Assembly (NCBI GenBank): GCA_037043015.1
Contig: CM073330.1
Location: 8,016,012-8,080,011, forward strand
From: Bryum argenteum
Lineage: Eukaryota; Streptophyta; Bryopsida; Bryales; Bryaceae
Length of the DNA: 64,000 nucleotides
Reading direction: 5' to 3'
This document shows, piece by piece, positions 11,553-26,194 of this stretch. The notes under the pieces are model-generated. The model had not been told where the DNA came from. It searched no databases and saw only the letters and a program-made list of their open reading frames with translations. Numbering within the stretch: position 1 is the stretch's first letter; each line of letters opens with the position of its first letter. The translations under genes and the position numbers were made by a program.

Positions 11553-12998
11553 ATAGTGCTTCAATGTGCAACAGGTTGCTGGAACTTTGGAACTCTGAGC
11601 TGTTGACTGTGACACGTCGTACCTTGTGCATGCGCATGCAACTACACGAAAGGAATGCAGGAAACTCGTTTTTATCATATATATATATATGAATGTTTTC
11701 GAGCTCAGGCTCTTATATATAGACCCGTTTTCGATTATACGAATAGACATGGTTCTGTAATGTGCCATACAGATTATAAAGTAGAGGTCGAAATAACAAG
11801 GGGTGTGTCAATCAACCTCTGCTAGCTGATACTTTTGTTATTTTGGTGTGTCTGTAGTAACCAAGGATATAATATGAGTTTTTGGAAGACGACGTTTTGT
11901 GTAACTGATTGACTCTCAATCATGCTATACTGGTGGTTTTTTTTATCAATGAGTCTATTTTATTACATTGTGGTGGTATCTTGCATATTCAATTATCCCA
12001 TTGTGGAGCATTAGCCAGCCAATTTAAGAGTTTAAGTTATGCTTTGAAAGGACAGTGTCGAGCAAGTACCACGCGCCGCCCCACTTGTCCACGAAGTTTG
12101 AATCTTCAATGTTGTTGAATTTATTTATTTTTTAATTTTTTTTGGAACAAATTGAAGAGGCTTCAATTGCAAAAATAAAGGAACAAGTTGATCCCCAGCC
12201 GGTGATCGGCCAGGGCAAGACAAGAGCCGGACTAGACACAGACGGACTGGACCATGCTAGTGATCTGTGAGATTGTATGAGTATAAGACCCTGAAAAGGG
12301 GGCTATAAGCGGCTATTGGTCCTGCAAGCACCCATGTAACAATGTTGTTGAATTTTGGCGCTTGCTTGTTCAGCATGCTGCTGCTGTTGATTGAATGTAA
12401 GTACCTGCATTGGTGTTCGAGAAGAATAAACAAATTCTTTCGGTCGGTGATAAATGTGCTGTTGCAAATCTACTTCACTGTAGAATATTTTATGCCCCGG
12501 ATATACGGTCTGCCCATAGATAGATGCAATATTCCTCCCCGGAATGTACCTCATCATAGGATTCAACGAACTTTCATAACTCATGTCTGTTCGCCAAAGA
12601 CAAGAGAATATGTGAAATGCTAACTGATTCATTCACATGTAGTATAGTGCTCATATATGGCTTAATCTTCAGCGCAATCAATTTTTGTGCATGGGGAAAA
12701 GAAGTGGAAGATAGAGCAAGTGGAATCATCATTTTTGGACTTGTCTACAGTGAGTTATGAATTTTCTAAGATGTTGTTGTAAAATGACACCCTGTAATGT
12801 TGTTCTCAATACATGGTACTATCGGATTAGGAAGCTCTGATGTACCTTTGAGTGAAGATTATTATAGTTTCATGATTGAAACTATTCAAAGAGCAATGTA
12901 CGTTTGCTATTATCTAAGTGAATGAGTAAATAAAATTGTACCATTTGCTCAATGTTTGTGTCCCATTTAACACTCACTCTTGACTAAATACTTCACCC
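11553..12998. other. KANADI 3' flank / intergenic
   Basis: Contains a TA microsatellite (about 11682-11691) and an AT-rich 3' region. Bases 12670-12775 are weakly similar to 19340-19470, an unnamed degenerate dispersed repeat. No reliable exon was found; short open frames at 12303-12632 overlap on both strands. Confidence 0.4.
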
Positions 12999-13368
12999 TT
13001 AACCCTTAAACATCAGGCTATACGGATTTGGGCAGCCCAGTATTGGATCACAACATCTTTTGGACTTGGGCATCATGAATAGTGCACTTTTTGAACTTGG
13101 GCATCATGAATGATCCAATCAATGATGAGCTTGCAACCTCCTACAAGATTATGTACAACCCCAACCTACCTACCACAATCCTTTCAAAGCACAAAATTAC
13201 TCATACAAATTGTCATTTGGATTCTAAAATTTCACTTTTTGAATGCATCAGAAGAAGGTGACCAGTTTGACATCAAAATATAAGTGAAAAGTTGAGTATA
13301 TTGAGAGCTAGAGAGGAGATTCTGTTGAAATATGACCCCTCGGGTCACCACATGCATTTAAGGGTTAA
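12999..13368. mobile_element. TTAA-flanked MITE, type B copy 2
   Basis: This is 370 bp with TTAA at 12999-13002 and 13365-13368. The left end is CCCTTAAACATC and the right end GCATTTAAGGG. It is closely similar along its length to 9145-9512, and the two flank the KANADI gene in the same orientation. Confidence 0.8.
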
Positions 13369-13703
13369 AGGAGAAGTTCTACATTGGCCTCACACCCATT
13401 ACTAAAATCCGTGATCAAGGTTTTTTTGAATTTGATTTTGGGAGATGAACTATAGGATTTTGTTTACAAGTGTCTAATTAGTCTACTACGCCAATTTTCA
13501 TCAAATCTCATTGTATAGATTTTTGAATTATATTGGATCTAAGTTTGAGTTTGCGCAAAAGCAACAAATATTTTGTTGTCGGTTGTGGTCGATTTGCTTA
13601 TCTTGAGATTTTGTCATATATAAACACTTCCCAATTGTTGTTTAAGACACTATATAAACTTAACGATATAACATCAATGATGAGAGGGTAGACTTCCAAC
13701 CAA

Positions 13704-13972
13704 TTAACCCCTAAAGGCCCATGATGTTTTGGGAGCTTGAAATCCCAACACTGACCACTATGTACTAATGCGGGTACGTCCAATATTTTTGGAAATTTTT
13801 GATAACTTCAACCGTAGGATCTTGAAGTAGACTACCATAGGTAGTAGTGTGAAAATTTTCAACCGTTGGATCATCACTGGATGTGAGATCATAACATTTG
13901 AAGTTGACTGTAAATTTTTTTTGGCCTTGACCGTAAAAGCCGAATCGGCGGCCGTGGGCCTTTAGGGGTTAA
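13704..13972. mobile_element. TTAA-flanked MITE, type D
   Basis: This is 269 bp with TTAA at 13704-13707 and 13969-13972. The terminal inverted repeat CCCCTAAAGGCCCA is perfect over 14 bp. The interior contains AACCGTAGGATCTTG, AACCGTTGGAT and TGTGAGATCATAACAT, all of which recur in the loop of the foldback element at 49885-50776, so the two share descent. Confidence 0.8.
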
Positions 13973-14120
13973 GTAGAAAATTGCCAAAACCCTATCGAGG
14001 TTGATGCAACTTAGATGTCTAGTCAACCATTCAACTAGTTTTTGTATGCCTACAAGACACAACACCAATTGTGAACTCTTAATGAAAACCATGAACACAA
14101 ATCACAAATCCTAAACTAAT

Positions 14121-14560
14121 GGGTTGTACATAGTTTGTACATTACAAACTCCAAGGCCCTGGGTTGTACGTAGTTTGTACATTACAAACTCCAAGGCCCT
14201 GGGTTGTACGTAGTTTGTACATTACAAACTCCAAGGCCCTGGGTTGTACGTAGTTTGTACATTACAAACTCCAAGGCCCTGGGTTGTACGTAGTTTGTAC
14301 ATTACAAACTCCAAGGCCCTGGGTTGTACGTAGTTTGTACATTACAAACTCCAAGGCCCTAAAAGGGTAGCATGTTACTTACATATTGCAAGGCCCTACA
14401 AGAGTAGCACTAATGGAGTAGCATGTTAATGGAGTACATGAATTACAAGGCCACCCATTAGCATGTTATTGGAGTAGTATCAAGGCTCTACAAGAGTAGC
14501 ATGTTACTTCTTGTGCTACTTACATATTGCAAAGCCCTACAAGAGTAACAATTCCATCTT
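14121..14560. repeat. Perfect 40-bp tandem array (6 units) plus degenerate tail
   Basis: Six units of 40 bp occupy 14121-14360. Units 2-6 are identical and unit 1 differs at one base (A for G at position 10). Each unit contains the near-palindrome GTTTGTACATTACAAAC and ends CCAAGGCCCT. Bases 14361-14560 hold degenerate related pieces (AAGGCCCTACAAGAGTAGCA and similar). The identity indicates very recent expansion or homogenisation. Confidence 0.9.
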
Positions 14561-14587
14561 AATTTGAATTGTTCACATCACCACGGT

Positions 14588-14772
14588 AATTGGAAAGGTT
14601 GTGTATGCATGGATGTCATATTGGACAAATTACTATTCATTTGATGTCCTATAGGACGAGTTACCATTTATCAACTGTACCTTTCAAGTACATGTAATGA
14701 ATAGTAACTCGTCATGTAGGACATGAAATGAATAGTAATTTGTCTGATATTTCAACCATGTGTGTATGTTCC
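14588..14772. mobile_element. Foldback MITE-like inverted repeat
   Basis: The two halves are reverse complements with mismatches. GGACAAATTACTATTCAT in the left half pairs with ATGAATAGTAATTTGTC in the right, and CCTATAGGACGAGTTACCAT pairs with ATAGTAACTCGTCATGTAGG. The arms are about 60-80 bp around a short loop. The superfamily is not evident from the ends. Confidence 0.6.
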
Positions 14773-14857
14773 CTCTCCTCTAACCAACCACACTGAAAGG
14801 TTTCCAACCAATGCAACTAGGAAATGCTTATTTGTTTGTAAATGCTTATTTGAGGGT

Positions 14858-14997
14858 CCCTTTACACTACAGACCAAGAGCCATGACCAAGAAAATTAAA
14901 ACCATTTTCATCGTCATGGCTCTTGGCCAAGAGCCGTGACCATGATAAATAAAAAATTGAATTTTGGGTGGCTTGGTCACTCTTGTAGTGTAAAGTG
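14858..14997. mobile_element. 140-bp MITE with CCCTTTACACTACA-like ends
   Basis: The left end CCCTTTACACTACAGACC and right end TTGTAGTGTAAAGTGG form an imperfect terminal inverted repeat. An inner inverted repeat pairs AAGAGCCATGAC with GTCATGGCTCTT. No target duplication is clear, so it is not assigned to a superfamily. Confidence 0.5.
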
Positions 14998-15984
14998 GAT
15001 TTGAACCAGGACAAGTTTAAGCTCAAGTTTCTAATATAAATTCCCAGTATTCTCTCACTTACCATCTCCATTTTCTTCCTTTCTTTTTAAATAGTTGAAC
15101 ACTAGCCAATCAATGATTTTTGAGCCTCATGGTCTACTTGATTGTAGATGAGCTGAGGTATTTGCTTCGACTCAACTATATTCAAGGAGACCATGAGAAC
15201 ATTATCCACTATGCAAAATTTAGCATACTTTGTGGACCTCAAAGCTAATGGTCATTCTCTTTTTTTCAAGATAGTGTAAAGCCAAATGGGACCAAGAGCA
15301 CTTTACTCTCCAATCACAAAATTTAGAAGGTCATGGTCAATCTTCATGAATTTTTTCCCAATCTTCATGAAGGTGTACATGGTACTATTGTAAGGAGAAG
15401 CTATTATGTACGTGACAGTGAAGATTACTAGGGCTCCATTTTCGGCACTGCGCCATTTTTGGCTGCTCTACCATATGAATGGAGAAGGAAAGAATAATAG
15501 AGCTACTACAGAAGGAAGGTTGACCGACACTCGAGGTGCAGCAGGAATAGAAACACTCCACCAGGGCGGCCAGAGACTGCATCGACTGGCAGAAGGCAAG
15601 GGAAAGTGGTGGCATGCCATGCCATGCACTGCCTTGGAAGGAAAGAAAAGAAGACCACCAGAGTAAAATAACATGAAAAAGTAAGACAAGGGAATTTCCA
15701 CAGCGAGGGAAGGGAATAAACAAGCGTGTGATCTGCCTCATCCACTGGTAGATCATCCTCATTGCTTGGGGAAATCGATCACCATTGGTGGAGTCTCTGA
15801 CAAGCCAGCCAACTACCCCCACCTGACTAGGCGGCTTGGCAATAACTAGCCACCACCAGCTTGCACACTCAGAGGACCATACCAATTGGTTGACCACTGT
15901 AGATCGAGATTAGCTACTGACCGTGCCGAAGAGAAACTTCTTTCCTATTTGCCTCCTCAGCATTCATAATACATCAGAAGTGAT
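14998..15984. other. Intergenic; GC-richer open stretch 15385-15897
   Basis: A 170-codon open frame on the minus strand (15385-15897) and overlapping frames on both strands lie in a GC-richer stretch. None resembles a known family. I regard them as chance frames in sequence that adjoins the KANADI-like upstream copy. Confidence 0.35.
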
Positions 15985-16310
15985 TTCTTACATCAGTTGG
16001 TAATCTTCACCGCTTTCAAGTCCTCGAGTACAGCAGCAGCAATGATAAAAGGCAGGGCACCCAGAGCAGGACAAGCGGATCATTCTCTCTGCAGCCTCTT
16101 GACCAGCACGTGTATAGAGCCAAAGGTTGCGCTCGAGTCTCGACAGCCACTTCCCACAGCAGATTTTCTGTGTCCCATTCCATTGAAGACTGTGTCGATC
16201 CGTTTTCCCCGCAAGGAACATCATGCTTACTGCTACCACTACCCTAAGCTCAAAAGCCACTCTAGAATCGAACAAAAAAACACTACATGGTATCCTACTA
16301 CCAACCAACC
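15985..16310 (+). promoter_or_regulatory. Second copy of the KANADI upstream region
   Basis: Blocks matching 9590-9870 occur in the same order: ATCTTCACC, CAGCAGCAG, GACAAGCGGATCATTCTC, CCAGCACGTGTA and TCGATCCGTTTTCCCCGC. The CACGTG core is at 16107-16112. No KANADI coding sequence follows; the threonine synthase 3' end lies immediately downstream on the other strand. It is a duplicated regulatory or leader segment. Confidence 0.55.
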
Positions 16311-16355
16311 ACAGTGAAGAGCGTGGATGGTCTATGCTTACATGATAAGGTACTT

Positions 16356-19782
<3,427 letters not shown>

Positions 19783-22700
19783 CTAATCTCTTTTGTTTCT
19801 ACCTAACACTCTCAAAACTACATAAAATATACATCTAAAAAGCATCCCAAATCCTATTGTAACTCCTAAACATGCCCACTTACTCAATTCTTTGATCTCC
19901 TTGGCAATAAGTACATCGTGCCCCGTTAAGATGCACGACGTTGGATTCAAATCCGCGTACATTGTATTCCGCAATGCGGGCAATGATCTTATATACACTA
20001 ACATATTGTCAACTATGCTCCCATCCAAGTTGGCCATAGGAGTACCTCGGAGCATTTCTCGTCCAATTTCGTAGCATATTTTCCTATTATCGAACTCGTT
20101 GATGAGCACCGCTTCATATGGATATTTGATGATAGATAGGTAATGAAACCACCTCCAATAAATAGGAATCCGTAGCCTTGAAATGAAAAAACCGCTCAGT
20201 AAGAGAAAGTATGCAAGTATTGCTACAACTATAGTATACCCAAGCATGACATTGGGCATGACAGCTGACAATAATGTTACGAAGGAGTTTCCAGCCCAAA
20301 ATGATGCCCACACAATAAGGAAAAAGAAAAGAAATCCGGAACCTCCTCCCGCTAGTCCAACTGCCCACCAAACAACCATACAGAAAGAAATGGCTAGGAC
20401 AGCAAGAAATGGGACATATATGATTGTATGTGCAAGGACGTAGGAAGACTTGCGATATGCATTGGTTGCAGTCTCCCTCATAAATATATAGCGCTCTTGA
20501 AGAAACACCGGTAGGGCATCCGCACAAGTGTAAAATGTTGTTGACATTGCAAATGCAAAAAATCCCAATCGTTCCTGAAATGAGTCAAATCCAAGATTGA
20601 GTTTCTCCTTATAGCATAGCTATTATACATAGTGTAGACTAGTCATTGTTGTTATGTCACATGGGCATATCATTAAGGGTAGGTAAAACGGGCATTTTAT
20701 TCACGCCAGGCCTACAAGGGTTTGGTGTTCTTATTTATTTACTTAGTGTAGACTATGTTGCCCACCGGCCCATTTTCTAGTACTCCCTCTCTCCCATTAT
20801 AGCTGTCCAGTAAATTCTCTCAACTCTATCTCTTGATGTAGATTTGAGAGAACATACTGGACAATTGTAATGGGACAGGGGGAGTACCAAATGTTGGTCA
20901 TGCACAAAGTAGGGGGAAAATTTTGAAAATTCAAAAAAGTCAGGAGATGGCGGGGTGGTGAGAGAAAATCATCGTCTCGCACCTGCACGCCGTCGGGAGT
21001 GTGATCGAGGCGCCAAAAGATGGTGGCCAAAACGAAGCCTGTGACAACGACAGTAGCCAGGCGCATCCAGAAAAGCTCCGGCGTGCGCTTGATGTTCTTC
21101 CACGACCGCCGCACCAGCACCATGATCTCCGCCCAACACGGATTCGCGAACGTGCACACCGTCTCCGCGTTTGTCTTCGCTTGCCACACTTGCTCTAGCT
21201 TCGAATGGCCTCCTCCTCCTCCCTTCATCTTCGCCAGTTTATCGTTGCTGCTGTTTGCCATCCCTCCCGTACCATTCACTATCTCCACCTCTGCTGCTGC
21301 CGCCTTCGATTTCACTTCCCATTCTCGGCAGTATTCCACCAGGTGCTTGATCCCTTCCTGTCATCTCACAATCTCAATTAAAACCTCAAGGATGGTGAAT
21401 TTTGAAAGTGAGCGGAGGACGGGAAACGACATGCAGCTTATGCTAAGAGTGAGCAGTTGATTGAGGTATAGCATTTTAAAGTGCAACATTCTTGAATTTA
21501 TAAAGGATTGAGGTAAATTTTGATCGAAACTGAAATATACTCGATTTAAACTCTTCCATTTTCGTCAGTATAGAAGATAGACTTCTGAAAAGTCAATTAC
21601 ATCTGCTGGATCTTGAAACTTCATCTTGTGAAATTTCAATCTGATTGTATGCTGAGCTTGATATCTACGTAAGTCACATTAGTTGCAATATTTTACTCGG
21701 GAACAGTCACTCTCGGAAATGACATTACGATTCACGTACGTATGGAAATGGACACTTTCTAATACTAAATTTCGACTATGTGATTGGACTCTTTCAAGAT
21801 GTCAAATTCTGAATCATTGTACGTTGTTTAATGGGAGGGAGAACAATTGCATGAGAACAGGTTCTTGTGAAATAACATTTCATACTCTGGTTCGGTTGGA
21901 AGACTCTTGAAATTACAGTGAGTTGTACTTAAACAGACTCTTAAGGCTTCATTCAAATTTTAGATGTGTTCAGCTTCGAACTTGTCGTTGCACGCTGAGG
22001 TCTTTCGCACCAGAACTTAGATTCGATAATCACAACAGGCTGCTCCCTTGAGATTGTAGTTTCAGAGGAACATAATCTTGAAACGCTTTCGTAATTTGTA
22101 TGGCTGAGGGAATGAAGAAATGAGGACAGAACTTACTTTGGATGCGTGGAGTTCTTGGATGAGGTCCAGAGCATGTTCTGTGCTGTTCTCGTATTTTGGA
22201 ACTGGACGACCGAATTCCTCAAAGAAGAGGTTGAGGTCAGTCGGTGTGCCGCCGTAGACCTTTTGGCCGAAGGCGAGGATGATGACACGGTTGAAGAGGC
22301 CCATAATGCGGTAGCTTGGTTGATGTATAGACAACACAACAAGACTTCCGTTCTGTGCTATCTTTTGAATCGTACGCATCTGTTCCAAACACAACGTAAA
22401 AAGCATACATTTCAATATTTGGCTTCCAAATATAAGAATCGCTTGATGTTGAGGCATTGCGTCAAATCGGATGAGTGAATGCATGTGAGGCTTACCACCA
22501 GGTATGCGCTTGTAGAGTCCAATCCAGATGTAGGTTCGTCCAAGAATAAGATAAGAGGATCGTGGACAATGTCGATACCGATTGAAACGCGACGCCGTTC
22601 ACCTCCTGAAACGCCACGGTGACCTTCATCTCCAATGATGGTGTTGGCAACTCGCAGCAGGCCGAGATGCTCCAACAAATTGCTGACTCTTGCTACTTTA

Positions 22701-23865
22701 GCTGCCTTGGAATACGACGGCGGTAAGCGGAAGAATGCAGAGAACATGAGTGTTTCTCGGACTGTGAGCATCGGGTACAAAAGATCATCCTGCAACCATT
22801 CTCGTAACGATGAGCGTTTGAGCCCGATTAGAAGTTGGCCCAATCCTTGGACCAGAGTAAGGTGCGATTCCTTCTGCTCGAGTTTTTTTTCTGAACCATA
22901 GATTCTATTTACTACCATTTGTTTCTCTACATTCTTCAATAAGCCGACTAATAAATGTGTGGCAATTGTATACCTGCATAACATACGCCGAGATGTTGCG
23001 GAGCAGGCGTTCGCCAAACTGGTTGCCGTTGAGCGTCATGGTGCCCTTGACAGCGCCAATGCGTTGCGCAAGTGCATCGATGAGCGTGGATTTGCCGGAG
23101 CCGCTGGGACCCATGATGGCCAGAATCTCGCCGTCTCGGGCCTCGCCGGAGATGCCGTCCAGCACGCGCAGGGGCTTTGGCTGGGGCCGCTTCAAGCTGG
23201 GCAGCAAAGCGCCCACACATCGCTGCCATCGTGACTGCTTCTTGCAAACCGTGTACGTGAGGCCACTGAACTCCAGAGACAGCCTCTGCGGCCCTGGCTT
23301 CTTGATACCCTCAGATTCATTCTTTACCTGGATCACTTTCTGCTGCTCATCCTCATCCTTCCTTTCTTCCGAAACTGCATGTTCTTCACTGGAGCTCGAG
23401 TAGAAGTACCCGATATCATTAGCCCCTACAAAAACACCAACATGGATCATGGAGAAGCTACACAAATCGAAAGTGCTGTAAGTGCCACCGCAAGTCTGTT
23501 GCTTCTGATAAATTGTAGATGAGACCAGATTTAACTGCATGTGTTGCTTAAGACAGCTCAAAGCTTGCCAACAAACGATAAATATTGAATTGATTTCGTG
23601 ATCACTCCTGAACAAACGACATACCGGAGCCGAGTCCATTGATGGCAATCAGTTGTGGAGACCTCAAGAGCGATCGAGACGATCCTTCAAATTCAGACAA
23701 GAAGTTGAAATGTGAATGATTTCCAGAACTGGGATGAAGGGGAGACTGAAGGATTGCCGATGAGTTATGATCGCCGTTCATCATCATCATCAACAAAGAG
23801 CCTGAGTGGTTCCGAGGCTCTGCAACATCAAGCTCTCTCCTGCGCTTCTCACGCTTTTCTGCCAT
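19783..23865 (-). CDS. ABCG: ABCG half-size (WBC) transporter
   Basis: This is a membrane ABC half-transporter of the subfamily containing Arabidopsis ABCG1/2/6/16/20, which export lipid or wall precursors; the substrate here is unknown. Exons 23865-23625, 23425-22974, 22789-22496, 22379-22137, 21357-20983 and 20574-19783 join in frame (2397 nt, 798 aa). An N-terminal Ser/His-rich tail precedes the ATPase domain: Walker [10 protein letters not shown] (about residues 186-194), Q-loop [15 protein letters not shown], signature VSGGERRR (about 291-298), Walker B LILFLDEP (Asp about 315) and SIHQPS. The membrane domain follows, with [35 protein letters not shown] and [20 protein letters not shown]. 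The start is the ATG at 23865. The five introns contrast with the single-exon Arabidopsis relatives. It probably dimerises. The frame looks functional. Confidence 0.93.
20665..20740 (+). mobile_element. SINE 3' fragment in an ABCG intron
   Basis: GGGCATATCATTAAGGGTAG followed by TATTCACGCC and GGGTTTGGTGTTCTT matches the 3' body of the SINEs at 2690-2996 and 31021-31368. It is diverged and 5'-truncated. Confidence 0.45.
20783..20884. mobile_element. Stowaway-like MITE in ABCG intron
   Basis: TA at 20781-20782 and 20885-20886 flank CTCCCTCTCTCCCATTATAG and the complement end TGTAATGGGACAGGGGGAG. This fits the Stowaway (Tc1/mariner) terminus CTCCCTC and TA target. It is 102 bp long and sits in the 408-bp intron between exons 5 and 6. 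Confidence 0.8.
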
Positions 23866-24721
23866 GGCTAGCAACTCCTTACCAACACTTCAAACATCAT
23901 TCCTACATGGCGAGGACTACATGAAGCAGGATACAATGTGATTTTCGGGTCAGCAGAGATTGTTGTATATGAGAGCTTGAAGCTCATGAAAGTGAGTGAA
24001 ATGTGCGGATGGAGGAAATGATGTCAGTGGCAATGCCCGTGGTGGTTCTGGAGCCGTAGAATGTAGGATTGTGCAGATATGACCACCAACAACAGTTTTG
24101 AAGAAGGAAGGATTGTTGTACTTGTACCAAGCCCCTTGTGATGGACAGCATCGAATGATACCATTCCATTCCGTTGCTGTGCTACCCATGGTTTTCATTG
24201 TGCATGCACAGGTGTTCCATAGGCCACTGCCATGTACTTCCCAGGTACATTTGAGTAGGTTTAGTTAAATTGTGTCCTAACCACCGTCCTTTGTTCTAGT
24301 GAAGTGTTCTCTCATTCCTTGTTGGTTCTTTATGTAGTTATGTCTTTTCAGTCACTGAAGAGGGCTATTCTGAAACTCGACATCTAGTACAAGAATTAAG
24401 GTAGCATATTCAATAACGGCTCAAATATTGTTATAGCGAGTTTTTGTGGAGTGGATGAGGAAATCATTTCTTGGACAGGAGAATGTTTGTGGGACATTAG
24501 ACTATGTTTAAAATTTAAAATATTGTACTTACTTTGGATTAATTATGAATTTAGAAAAAAGTGTTGGAGATGTACCTCAAATGCAGATTCCACTTTAAAA
24601 TATATCAATATATAATGCATTCCAAATTTGATAATAATTCTCTTAAGTGTGTGAATTGACTTCGAATGAGAACAAATTCTATAGGAGGCCATGGTAGTCC
24701 CGCCATTGGTGAGATGACATT
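23866..24721. other. ABCG promoter side / intergenic
   Basis: No gene is seen. A short open frame at 23950-24198 (-) has no family resemblance. Bases 24405-24470 share short words with the degenerate repeat at 19310. Confidence 0.4.
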
Positions 24722-24808
24722 TGGGCATATATCCAAGGATAGGTCGAACAAAAACACACTATTCATGCCCGCCTTTAAATAGGTTGGAGTTTCTCTTTTT
24801 CTTCTAAG
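24722..24808 (+). mobile_element. SINE 3' fragment
   Basis: CCAAGGATAGGTCGAAC, ATTCATGCC and TAAATAGGTTGGAGTTTCTC match the 3' end of the SINE at 31021-31368. The tRNA-like head is absent. Confidence 0.6.
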
Positions 24809-24840
24809 AGGCCATTTTTGACTTCATAGGTTGCGAGGGT

Positions 24841-25821
24841 TTAACCCCTAAACGTCCCTAGTGTCGAAAAACGACATTTTGGATGAAGGGCAGAAACTTT
24901 GAAGAGTCATAACTTCTTCATCCGGACTCCGTTTTTGACGAAATCACTTGGGTTGGGTCCCAAATTAAGTCTAGTTTGTGTGTTACAAATTGCAGACCCA
25001 TACAATGAAGTATGAATTAATGGCATGCATTTTAGTGACAGCAGCTTTTGGTTTTGAGATTTCGAACATTGGGCATATTTCACCATTGCAAGCCAATTAT
25101 GCAAAACCAAAAATAGTTTTTCATGAATTTTTTTTACATAAGTAGGATCTTTAGATGTATTCTAACAACTTTCTAGTTGCAAGTTTTTCGATCCAAATAA
25201 CTTTGCTAGTGGATTTGCAATGATGTTTCTACAATGAAAAAAGTGAAAAAATGGATGATTTTTGAGGAGCTAGATCTCCTTCATCCACCGTTAGATTTCG
25301 ACTTTATTCTTTGGGATAGATTCCAATCATAGTCTATTTTAAGTGGTAGAAACCTTAACCTAATTGAAGATGTATTGAAGATAGGGCATGGATTTGAGTG
25401 CAAAGGGTCTAGTTTTGGACTATTTTTCCTTTGTAAATTTTGAGGCAGTTTTCACCATTGGAAGGCTACTATTTGAGCCAAGATATTTTTTTGATGAATT
25501 TTTTTGGTACAAAAGTGTTTTTGAGATGAAGATGAACAACTTTCTAGTTGGTGATTTTTTGATTGCAAATTTCATGTTGGTGGTATTTTCGCTTCAAAGT
25601 GGAAATGATGGTATTTTGTAGCCTGTTTTGCGCACTAATACGTTACGATCTCCCAATCTATGAGGTCCCATGAGTCAAGTTTTGGCCCACATGATCTACT
25701 ACAAGTCTATTACAAGTTTGTACGGTTAAGATCTGAATAGCTTATCTTTATTTTCATCTATATCACTTTTTTTGAAAATGAGTTTTTGGCTAAAAATACC
25801 CCAAGGACGTTTAGGGGTTAA
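24841..25821. mobile_element. TTAA-flanked element, type C copy 1
   Basis: This is 981 bp with TTAA at 24841-24844 and 25818-25821. The terminal inverted repeat CCCCTAAACGTCC is perfect over 13 bp. The right ~755 bp (from about 25068) recurs nearly identically at 42650-43403. A 77-codon frame at 25388-25621 is shared by both copies, but its sequence has no transposase motif and I regard it as incidental. Confidence 0.85.
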
Positions 25822-26194
25822 AGTCTAGATACATGTGATACTATTGTTTACATGAATTTTTACATTATCCTAATTTTCCTTTACAACAACTCAAGAAAGA
25901 GATGATTGGTACAACCTAGTATGCAATCTAGTATGTGCTACTTTCCTAGTCAGTTGAAGAATAAATGAGCTTGTATGCTCTTAGAGGTGTAAGTATCGAA
26001 CTAGATCAACATCAATTTAATATCAATTCTCCAATCAATTCGAAAGTAAATACTTTGTCCATAGAGAGAAATTGCGCACATGATTGCTAAGTTCACTAGT
26101 GATTTGCAATATTGAAAATTAAACCATTTAAATTTGAGTGGATTACCACATGTTACGCTCATTTCCTTGTCCACTCTAACAGGAAGTCTCATTA

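Noticed and set aside
14121-14360. CRISPR-like array
   Set aside because: The 40-bp units are contiguous with no spacers and the context is a plant nuclear genome.
15385-15897. 170-codon minus-strand gene
   Set aside because: Open on both strands in GC-richer DNA, no family resemblance, no splice context, and it starts from no convincing ATG.
22957-23403. Plus-strand 148-codon frame over ABCG exon 2
   Set aside because: Antisense shadow of the ABCG ATPase exon.
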